Below are positions 56,500 to 64,000 of a stretch of 64,000 nt of DNA, in pieces. The stretch is from Streptomyces sp. FIT100 (GTDB taxonomy: Bacteria > Actinomycetota > Actinomycetes > Streptomycetales > Streptomycetaceae): NCBI RefSeq assembly GCF_024584805.1, contig NZ_CP075715.1:3468026-3532025 (forward strand), read 5' to 3'. The notes under the pieces were generated by a model. The model saw only the letters and a list, made by a program, of their open reading frames with translations, searched no databases and was not told where the DNA came from. Position numbers and translations under genes: made by a program. The first letter of the stretch is position 1. Each line of letters begins with the position of its first letter.

Positions 56500-57363
56500 A
56501 TGGCTGACAGCCAGCTTAGTGCTGCGTTCCTCCCCACGCACGCGACCCCGCACCCGATGGCCAATCCCGGCTACGGCAAGCGCACGGTCCTCGGGCAACA
56601 ACCCCGTACCGCCGCCGACTTCGCGCACCTCCCGCCCCGCGAGGCCGCCATCGCCGCGTACATCGACCGGCTCAAGGACGGGGCCGACATCTCCGTGAAG
56701 ACGCTGGCCAAGGTGCTGCCGTACGGCCAGTGCGCCCTGCGTACGGCCCTCAACCGCATCCAGGCCGCCGGTCACCTACGGCGCGGACGCGAGCACATGG
56801 CCGGTTCGGGGAGCGCGCGCTGGATCACCCGAACGTGGTGGTCCCGTACGGCACGCGACGACGCGTGGTGGGCGGCGTACCGGCGCGGCGACGTACCGGA
56901 CGACCGGCCGCCGCCGACCCGCTCACGGGCGATGATCCTGCTCGCGGCACTGGGTCGGGAGGCGCCGGTCATGTCACTGTCCGCCGTCGAGTGCGCGCAG
57001 TTGGCACCCTTGGTGGAGGAGTGGTTCGTGCGCGGCGCCACGGAGCGGGACGTCCTGCGCGCCCTCACCGCCGGCCTCCCGGTCCCGGTCCACCACCCGG
57101 CGGCCCTCGCCCGCCGCCGCCTCACCGACAAACTCCCACCCGAGCCCGCTCCCCCGCCCCCGCCACCCCTCCGCCTCCTCGAATGCGGCAAGTGCGGTGC
57201 GCCGTATCGCGCGGAGTCCCTGCGCGGCGGCGACTGCGGATCCTGCCGGGGCGAGCCCGCCCCGGCGCCTCGTACCGGCGGCCTCTCCCCGGACCAGGTC
57301 CGCGCCCACATGGCTGATGTCCGCACGGCGGCAACCCGCCCGAGCGAAAGGAATCGCACATGA
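56500..57363 (+). CDS. winged-helix protein with C-terminal zinc ribbon
   Basis: A 287-residue protein. Residues 35-100 look like a helix-turn-helix (IAAYIDRLKDGADISVKTLA, YGQCALRTALNRIQAAGHLR). A Pro-rich linker (PPEPAPPPPPPLR) leads to a zinc ribbon, CGKCGAPYRAESLRGGDCGS, with CxxC pairs. It resembles Streptomyces replication- or plasmid-type regulators. ATG 56500. The stop overlaps the Uma2 gene start by 4 nt. The role is unknown. Confidence 0.75.
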   Translation: MADSQLSAAFLPTHATPHPMANPGYGKRTVLGQQPRTAADFAHLPPREAAIAAYIDRLKDGADISVKTLAKVLPYGQCALRTALNRIQAAGHLRRGREHMAGSGSARWITRTWWSRTARDDAWWAAYRRGDVPDDRPPPTRSRAMILLAALGREAPVMSLSAVECAQLAPLVEEWFVRGATERDVLRALTAGLPVPVHHPAALARRRLTDKLPPEPAPPPPPPLRLLECGKCGAPYRAESLRGGDCGSCRGEPAPAPRTGGLSPDQVRAHMADVRTAATRPSERNRT

Positions 57364-57926
57364 CCGCGCGTGCCCACATGCTCGCGTCAGAATTCGAGGA
57401 GCTTGCCCAGCAGTCCCCGGAGACCGTGTGGTTGGAGTTCATCCGAGGCAGGTTGGAGGTCAAGCCGCCTTCGGACGGCTGCCACGGCTCGATCCTGGCG
57501 TATCTGACCCGCACGCTGCTCCTGCTCCGCCCAGAGCTGGCCCTGTATCCCTACGCGAGCCTCCGGACCGAATCCGAGCTCCGCGGCAGGTACATGCCGG
57601 ATGGTGCCCTCGCCCATATCGGTCACTTTGCCGGGCAGAGTGCGTGGACCCACTGTGCCGGTGTCCTCATGGTCGTCGAGATCACGCCCCGCGACCTCGG
57701 TACCGACCGCCGAGACCTCCACGAGAAGTGTGCCGGCTATGCAGAGGCCGACATCCCGGTCTGCCTCCTCGTCAACCGCGAGGCGGGCAGCATCACCGTG
57801 AACAGTGAGCCGCGGCACGGCACGTACCAGCAGCACCCCACCTACAAGTACGGCGACACCGTCACCCTCCCCGACCCCGTCAACGTCACCCTGGCCACCG
57901 AGAGGCTCAAGGACTACACCCGCTGA
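57360..57926 (+). CDS. Uma2-family endonuclease-fold protein
   Basis: A 188-residue PD-(D/E)XK fold protein. The Uma2 motifs are PDGALAHIG (the acidic residue before the strand) and VLMVVEITPRDLGTDRRDLH with Glu, then KCAGYAEADIPVCLLVNR. This family is expanded in Streptomyces and cyanobacteria; its nuclease role is unproven. ATG 57360 overlaps the upstream stop (ATGA), so it is coupled to the zinc-ribbon protein. Its 3' end overlaps the convergent amidohydrolase by 13 bp. Confidence 0.88.
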   Translation: MTARAHMLASEFEELAQQSPETVWLEFIRGRLEVKPPSDGCHGSILAYLTRTLLLLRPELALYPYASLRTESELRGRYMPDGALAHIGHFAGQSAWTHCAGVLMVVEITPRDLGTDRRDLHEKCAGYAEADIPVCLLVNREAGSITVNSEPRHGTYQQHPTYKYGDTVTLPDPVNVTLATERLKDYTR

Positions 57927-58879
57927 CCGCCCTCGCGGTCGCGCCCCTGCGGAAGCAGCCCCGCACCCGCCTCCAGGACCTCCTCCGCCGCCTCCGGCAT
58001 CAGCGTCTCCTCGATGAAGGTGACGGCCCGGCGCAGCCCGGCGCCCGTCTGGTACGGGAAGTCCGTGCCGAGCATCAGCCGGTCCGGGCCGAACGACTCG
58101 GCCGCCGCGCGCAGGGCGGGCTCGTGGCCGTGGGCGACGGTGTCGTAGTACATACGGCGGGCCGCGACCGTCGGCAGTTCGGGGATGTCGGGGGCCTCCC
58201 AGGGGATGTGCTCGTCGGCCCGTGGCAGCAGCATGGGCAGCGCGCCGCCGAGATGGGAGTGGACGATGCGCAGGCGCGGGTAGCGGCTGGGGATGCCTTC
58301 GAGCATCAGGTGCATCGCACAGATGGTGTCCTCCATGGGCGCGCCGACCATCCACCGCATCCGGTTCTCGGCGATCAGCGGCGTCCCGGCGTCGCGGCCC
58401 GCCGGGTGCAGGCTCAGCACCGAGCCCCTGCGGTCCAACTCCTCGAGAACGGGGGCGAATAGGGGGTCCCCGAGGCTGCGCCCGAGCACCGACGTCGTCA
58501 CCCCGGCCCCCGCCATCCCGAGCTCGTCGAGCGCCCGCGTCAACTCCTTCAGCGAGGCGTCCAGGTGTGGCAGCGGAAGCGCGGCGAAGGCGGAGAAGCG
58601 CTCGGGCCAGGCCCGTACGACCTCCGCGTAGTGGTCGTTGGCGAGGCGCGCGGCAGTGACGGCGTGCGTCTCGTCCGGGAAGTACGGGGTCTGCGGCGAC
58701 ACGGACAGGATCTGGTGCTCGATCCCGGCGGCGTCGTTCATCGCGAACCGCGTCCCGAGCTCCGCCTCACCGTCCCCGGCGCCCAGCCCTCGCGCGGTCC
58801 CGGTGTCGTCGCGCCCGTAGGAGTCGAGGAGCCGCAGATACTCCTCGCTCCACAGATGGGCGTGCACATCGGTCCGCAC
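57914..58879 (-). CDS. amidohydrolase (ACMSD-like)
   Basis: A 321-residue metal-dependent TIM-barrel hydrolase/decarboxylase. The first metal motif is RTDVHAHLW, the second VLSLHPAGRDAG, the HSHLGG-like strand is RIVHSHLGGALPMLLPRADE, and the final Asp is in LMLGTDFPYQTGAGL. These place it with the ACMSD/gamma-resorcylate decarboxylase group. GTG 58879 begins the HxH strand. The substrate is unknown. Confidence 0.88.
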   Translation of the reverse strand: MRTDVHAHLWSEEYLRLLDSYGRDDTGTARGLGAGDGEAELGTRFAMNDAAGIEHQILSVSPQTPYFPDETHAVTAARLANDHYAEVVRAWPERFSAFAALPLPHLDASLKELTRALDELGMAGAGVTTSVLGRSLGDPLFAPVLEELDRRGSVLSLHPAGRDAGTPLIAENRMRWMVGAPMEDTICAMHLMLEGIPSRYPRLRIVHSHLGGALPMLLPRADEHIPWEAPDIPELPTVAARRMYYDTVAHGHEPALRAAAESFGPDRLMLGTDFPYQTGAGLRRAVTFIEETLMPEAAEEVLEAGAGLLPQGRDREGGQRV

Positions 58880-58969
58880 GCTTTCAGCTTCACTCCGCCC
58901 CGGCGGGCCCGCCACCCATGCGTTCGGCGCTGCGTCATCCGTAGTGGTGAGAGAATCGCCGCCCGCGGG

Positions 58970-58997
58970 TAGTATGTCGACGACGACATATATCGTG
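58970..58997. promoter_or_regulatory. higBA promoter with AT-rich dyad
   Basis: ACGA-CATATA-TCGT (58984-58997) is a dyad that contains TATATC (58989-58994), a likely -10 box, 9 nt before the higB ATG; TAGTAT (58970-58975) is a second candidate. This is where HigA would bind. Confidence 0.45.
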
Positions 58998-59003
58998 CGC
59001 GAC

Positions 59004-59381
59004 ATGGATGCCCTGCACGTGATCGAGGTCGAGCCCGAAGTGCGTTCCTGGCTCGACCTCATTCCCATCGGCCACCACCGAAAGGTGGAAGAGTACGCAG
59101 ACCTGCTGGCCACCCTGGGCACTCGTACGCCCATGCCCTTCGCTCGCCCGCTGAGAGAGAGCGTTTATGAGCTTCGGCCCACGCTGGGTGGCGTGGCCAC
59201 GCGGATCACGTACTGGTTCGCGGCGGGACATCGGATCGTGCTGCTCACGGTCTTCCGCAAGACCCGGATGCACGAAGGCGCTCAGATTGCCCGCGCAGTG
59301 GCCGCTCGTAAAGTGTGCGAGTCCGAGCACGGCCCGGCTCACACCACATACAGCCGGACGGAGAGAGGGGACGCGTCATGA
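59004..59381 (+). CDS. higB: HigB-type toxin (RelE/Gp49-like)
   Basis: A 125-residue RelE-fold protein of the phage Gp49-like/HigB group: LDLIPIGHHRKVEEYADLLA, YELRPTLGGVATRITYWFAA, GHRIVLLTVFRKTRMHEGAQ. The conserved basic residues (R, K, H) would bind mRNA at the ribosome. The toxin gene comes first, as is usual for HigBA. ATG 59004 lies downstream of the likely -10; the in-frame ATG at 58974 would lie upstream of it. The stop overlaps higA by 4 nt. Confidence 0.88.
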   Translation: MDALHVIEVEPEVRSWLDLIPIGHHRKVEEYADLLATLGTRTPMPFARPLRESVYELRPTLGGVATRITYWFAAGHRIVLLTVFRKTRMHEGAQIARAVAARKVCESEHGPAHTTYSRTERGDAS

Positions 59382-59713
59382 ACCATTCCCGCTGGAGACT
59401 GGCCCGCGAGAAGAAGCTCGACCAGGGGCACATCGAGTCCCCGGAGGCCGTGGCCCGGCGGTCGGAGATCCGGCTGGCGATGGCCTTTGCCAAGGCCGTC
59501 TATGACCGCCGACAGGAGCTCGGGCTCTCCCAGGCCGAGGTCGCCGAGCGCGCGGGGCTCACTCAGGCCAAGATCTCCCGTGTCGAAGGGGCCGACGCCG
59601 TGCCGACGCTCCCCCTGCTCCGTCGGCTGGCGCACGCACTCAACGCCTCGCTCAACATCGCTCTGGACGAGGACCACGAAGAGGTCAAGTTCGTCGCACA
59701 CCCGGCGGCCTGA
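59378..59713 (+). CDS. higA: HigA-type antitoxin (XRE)
   Basis: A 111-residue protein. The helix-turn-helix is DRRQELGLSQAEVAERAGLT followed by QAKISRVEGADAVPTLPLLR. A longer N-terminal arm (WRLAREKKLDQGHIESPEAV) probably masks the toxin. ATG 59378 overlaps higB (ATGA). It is expected to repress the operon and bind HigB. It is followed by a strong hairpin shared with groEL. Confidence 0.9.
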   Translation: MNHSRWRLAREKKLDQGHIESPEAVARRSEIRLAMAFAKAVYDRRQELGLSQAEVAERAGLTQAKISRVEGADAVPTLPLLRRLAHALNASLNIALDEDHEEVKFVAHPAA

Positions 59714-59807
59714 CCCAGGGCCAGGCGGCCCGGCTGCCGACCCATGCGGTCGATCCACACGGCCGACCCAGACAGCAGCCGGGCGGCCCGCCCCGCCCGG
59801 ACAACGC

Positions 59808-59848
59808 CCGAGGGCGGCACCCCCTGGGAGTAGGGGTGCCGCCCTCGG
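59808..59848. terminator. terminator between higA and groEL
   Basis: A 16-bp perfect stem (59808-59823 with 59833-59848) around a 9-nt loop lies between two convergent genes, closer to the groEL stop. Confidence 0.88.
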
Positions 59849-59879
59849 TCTTCAGGACGGTTGATCGACCAGAGGTCGA

Positions 59880-61691
<1,812 letters not shown>

Positions 61692-61727
61692 CGGCTGAGA
61701 CGGATCGCGGACACGCGCCACGCGGCA

Positions 61728-61846
61728 GCCCGGGATGCGTCACACAGATGCCCAGGACGCGTCACGTAGACGCCCAGGACACGTCACGCAGATGCCCGCA
61801 GATGCCCGGGACACGTCACGCCGCGGCCCGGGATGCGCGCGCGGCG
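61728..61846. repeat. 22-bp tandem repeat, about five copies
   Basis: Units of GCCCRGGAYRCGTCACRYAGAY begin at 61728, 61750, 61772 and 61804, with a 10-bp partial unit at 61794 and a degenerate one at 61826. They fill the gap between CIRCE and the csp terminator. No gene is present. Confidence 0.75.
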
Positions 61847-61856
61847 GCCCGGACGT

Positions 61857-61896
61857 GACGGAGGGCCCGCACCCTCCCGGGTACGGGCCCTCCGTC
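61857..61896 (-). terminator. terminator of the cspA gene
   Basis: GACGGAGGGCCCG (61857-61869) and CGGGCCCTCCGTC (61884-61896) form a perfect 13-bp stem 25 nt past the csp stop on the minus strand. Confidence 0.8.
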
Positions 61897-61920
61897 GCGT
61901 TGCTGCAGTCGGTCGGCGCT

Positions 61921-62124
61921 TCAGCCGGCCAAACGGACCATGTCCGCCTGCGGCCCCTTCTGGCCCTGCGAGATCTCGAACTCGACCCGCTGGCCCTCCT
62001 CCAGGGTGCGGTAACCGTCCATCTGGATCGCGCTGTAGTGGACGAAAACATCCGCACCACCGTCGACCGCGATGAAGCCGTAACCCTTCTCCGCGTTGAA
62101 CCACTTGACGGTGCCCTGAGCCAT
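61921..62124 (-). CDS. CspA-type cold-shock protein
   Basis: A 67-residue single cold-shock domain: [20 protein letters not shown], then [23 protein letters not shown]1 is KGYGFI and RNP2 is VFVHYS. It is an RNA chaperone that melts secondary structure. ATG 62124 has GGGGAG 7 nt upstream; an upstream in-frame extension to 62154 has no family similarity. A leader of about 106 nt is expected from the promoter near 62237-62264. Confidence 0.95.
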   Translation of the reverse strand: MAQGTVKWFNAEKGYGFIAVDGGADVFVHYSAIQMDGYRTLEEGQRVEFEISQGQKGPQADMVRLAG

Positions 62125-62236
62125 GCCTAACTCCCCTATTACTGGCCCTTGCACAGGACCGCACTTCGCGGACCCGGGTCAGACCTCACCTCCGGAACAG
62201 GCGGAGGCGTGCGCCGGAACGCGTCGACCGCGGCTG

Positions 62237-62264
62237 AATGTATCTGTCCAACTGCCCTCTGCAA
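62237..62264 (-). promoter_or_regulatory. candidate promoter of the cspA gene
   Basis: On the minus strand TTGCAG (62264-62259), a 16-bp spacer and TACATT (62242-62237) make a housekeeping-type promoter. It predicts a 5' leader of about 100 nt, as usual for cold-shock genes. The rest of 62125-62476 is unusually AT-rich and has no supported gene. Confidence 0.45.
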
Positions 62265-62476
62265 CAGGTCAGTCGGACGAGAAATCTGGGCAGCACTGAA
62301 AGGCAAATTAGGAAGAATTCCGAGCTTTACCGGGCAAGTCGGGCCGGACAAAGCGCACTTACTGCGCATCAAGCTCGAACACTTTGGCTGCTTCTTGACG
62401 CGTGCGAACGCATTCTCATATGCGTCTGGCACAGGCAGCGGAGGGGGCTTCCCCAACTCTACCGCGCTCAACCATG

Positions 62477-62519
62477 CAGAATTGCCCCCTCCGCTTAGCT
62501 TGCGGAGGGGGCAATTCTG
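62477..62519. terminator. 18-bp hairpin after the thrC-cysO operon
   Basis: CAGAATTGCCCCCTCCGC (62477-62494) and its exact complement (62502-62519) flank the loop TTAGCTT, 42 nt past the cysO stop. It ends in a U-rich run in the plus direction, so it may serve both strands. Confidence 0.85.
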
Positions 62520-62560
62520 TTCACGCGCAGTGAGGGTCGGCTGCGGCACCGCGCCCGCGG

Positions 62561-62836
62561 TCAGCCTCCGGCGACGGCCGGGATGATCGAGACGCCCGCG
62601 CCGTCCGGCGTCACCGTCTCCAGGCCCTGCTCGAAACGGACGTCGTCGTCGTTGACGTACACGTTCACGAAGCGGCGCAGCTTGCCCTGGTCGTCCAGGA
62701 CGCGGGCGGCGATGCCCGTGTGGTTCTTCTCCAGGTCGGCGATGACCTCTGCGAGGGTCGCGCCCTCCGCCGGGACCTCGGCCCTGCCGCCCGTGTAGGT
62801 GCGCAGGATGGTGGGGATGCGGACGTTGACGCTCAT
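62561..62836 (-). CDS. cysO: CysO-like sulfur carrier protein (MoaD/ThiS family)
   Basis: A 91-residue ubiquitin-fold sulfur carrier ending in the modified di-glycine (SIIPAVAGG). It aligns with Mycobacterium CysO: VRIPTILRTYTGGRAEVPAE versus the IPTILRPHTGG start, and RFVNVYVNDDDVRFEQGLE. CysO thiocarboxylate donates sulfur to O-phosphoserine through CysM. Its ATG overlaps the thrC stop by 4 nt. No cysM or mec gene is in the window. A related sulfur carrier for other pathways cannot be excluded. Confidence 0.88.
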   Translation of the reverse strand: MSVNVRIPTILRTYTGGRAEVPAEGATLAEVIADLEKNHTGIAARVLDDQGKLRRFVNVYVNDDDVRFEQGLETVTPDGAGVSIIPAVAGG

Positions 62837-64000
62837 GCGAGGCCAGCCTCTCGGAAAGAGTCCAGGTTGGGGCTGATGACGGCGGTCATGCCCGTGGTGG
62901 GGGCCACCGCGTCAAGGGTCTTCAGGCCGTCGCCGGTGTTGACGACGACCGTCGTGAGGGAGGGGTCGATGGCGCCGGCCTCGATCAGCTTCTTCGCGAC
63001 GCCGAGGGTCGTCCCGCCCGCCGTCTCCGTGAAGACGCCCTCGGTGCGGGCCAGCAGCTTGATCGCGTCCACGATCTGCTCGTCGGTCACGTCCTCGACG
63101 GCGCCGCCCGTGCGGCGGCAGATGTCCAGGACGTAGGGGCCGTCGGCCGGGTTGCCGATGGCGAGCGACTTGGCGATCGTGTCGGGCTTCTGCGGGCGCA
63201 CGACGTCGTGGCCGGCCTTGAAGGCGGCGGACACCGGGGAGCAGCCCTCCGCCTGGGCGCCGAAGATCTTGTACGGCTTGTCCTCGACGAGGCCGAGCGC
63301 GATCAGCTCCTGGAGCCCCTTGTCGATCTTGGTGAGCTGGGAGCCGGAGGCGATGGGGATGACGATCTGGTCGGGCAGTTGCCAGCCGAGCTGCTCGCAG
63401 ATCTCGTACGCGAGCGTCTTGGAGCCCTCGCCGTAGTACGGGCGCAGGTTGACGTTGACGAAGCCCCAGCCCTCGCCCGCCGGATCGCCGATGAGCTCGG
63501 AGCAGAAGCGGTTGACGTCGTCGTAGGTGCCCTCGATGCCGACGAGCTCGCCGCCGTAGACGGCGGCCATGACGATCTTGCCCTGCTCCAGGTCGTGCGG
63601 GATGAAGACGCAGGAGCGGAAGCCGGCGCGGGCCGCGGCGGCGCCGACGGCGCCCGCCAGGTTGCCCGTGGACGAGCAGGACAGGGTGGTGAAGCCGAAG
63701 GCGCGGGCGGCCTCCAGGGCCTGGGCGACGACGCGGTCCTTGAAGGAGTGGGTCGGGTTTCCGGAGTCGTCCTTGACGAAGAGCCTGCCGGGCTCGACGC
63801 CCAGCTCGCGGGCGAGGTTGTCGGCCTGGACGAGCTTGGTCCAGCCCGGGTTCAGATTCGGCTTGGCGGCCACGTCGGCGGGGACGGGCAGCAGCGGCGC
63901 GTAGCGCCAGATGCTGGCGGGGCCGTTCTCGATCTGCTTGCGCAGGGCTTCCGGGTCGCCGCTCGGCAGGTCGTACTTGACTTCGAGCGGCCCGAAACAC
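62833..64000 (-). CDS. thrC: threonine synthase (start outside window)
   Basis: A PLP enzyme that converts O-phosphohomoserine to threonine; about 389 codons are visible and the start is beyond the right edge. PLP Lys lies in NPTHSFKDRVVAQALEAARA. The phosphate-binding loop is SCSSTGNLAGAVGAAAARAG. The visible N-terminal part CFGPLEVKYDLPSGDPEALR includes the last Cys of a zinc knuckle found in actinobacterial ThrC. Its stop overlaps cysO (ATGA). Confidence 0.95.
   Translation of the reverse strand, partial: CFGPLEVKYDLPSGDPEALRKQIENGPASIWRYAPLLPVPADVAAKPNLNPGWTKLVQADNLARELGVEPGRLFVKDDSGNPTHSFKDRVVAQALEAARAFGFTTLSCSSTGNLAGAVGAAAARAGFRSCVFIPHDLEQGKIVMAAVYGGELVGIEGTYDDVNRFCSELIGDPAGEGWGFVNVNLRPYYGEGSKTLAYEICEQLGWQLPDQIVIPIASGSQLTKIDKGLQELIALGLVEDKPYKIFGAQAEGCSPVSAAFKAGHDVVRPQKPDTIAKSLAIGNPADGPYVLDICRRTGGAVEDVTDEQIVDAIKLLARTEGVFTETAGGTTLGVAKKLIEAGAIDPSLTTVVVNTGDGLKTLDAVAPTTGMTAVISPNLDSFREAGLA

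Overview
The window is chromosomal DNA from a high-GC actinomycete, almost certainly Streptomyces. The support is extreme G/C at third codon positions, frequent GTG and TTG starts, many promoters whose -10 box sits 6-7 nt before the start codon (leaderless mRNAs), the futalosine menaquinone genes mqnB/mqnD, XRE-DUF397 and DUF6479 families, an LAxTG sorting signal, and an orphan groEL under CIRCE control. Most of it reads as conserved core chromosome, with accessory insertions between about 12.7-15.6, 34.9-36.3 and 53.3-59.7 kb. No tRNA, rRNA, intact insertion sequence, prophage or CRISPR array was seen.

Layout. 0-11.2 kb: an FAD/Fe-S oxidoreductase cut by the left edge, serC, a secreted DUF4360 protein, a membrane-anchored beta-propeller protein, an SGNH hydrolase, a small MT0933-type protein, a CBS-pair protein, a sortase with a very acidic repeat protein beside it, and an aldo/keto reductase. 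11.3-15.6 kb: small secreted and membrane proteins, thpR, a degenerate Fic-type toxin with its ribbon-helix-helix partner, a MarR-controlled MFS exporter and an orphan ribbon-helix-helix paralogue. 15.6-20.4 kb: a purine permease, DUF2530, a CtpE-like P-type ATPase, a MITE-like repeat and a broken dihydrofolate reductase-like gene. 21-29.8 kb: a large sacsin-like ATPase-domain protein, DUF3027, an MFS protein, a DUF2771 lipoprotein, mqnB-mqnD and a cold-shock-domain protein. 30-42 kb: a HAD phosphatase, membrane proteins, a helicase-associated protein and XPB helicase (split by a membrane protein and a GntR regulator), a GT87 mannosyltransferase-like enzyme and the RNA polymerase recycling factor HelR. 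42-53 kb: cutC, DUF6479, an HD hydrolase plus MFS pair, DUF4031 pair, RpiR regulator and murQ, an LAATG surface protein, an ABC exporter and a HemK-like methyltransferase with a possible leader-peptide control region. 53-59.7 kb: VapBC, small proteins, XRE-DUF397, a Uma2 nuclease-fold protein, an amidohydrolase and HigBA. 59.8-64 kb: groEL, a CspA protein, and thrC-cysO (thrC cut by the right edge).

Functional links: serC makes O-phosphoserine, the acceptor in the CysO-dependent cysteine route, and a CysO homologue is coupled to thrC at the other end. murQ and its RpiR regulator handle N-acetylmuramic acid recycling, and cutC nearby carries a DasR-like operator. The most unusual items are the acidic repeat protein with its own basic-tailed sortase, four evenly spaced CIRCE half-sites at groEL, a putative translational attenuator before the methyltransferase, the catalytically degenerate Fic module, and two mutually exclusive hairpins in the ctpE leader.
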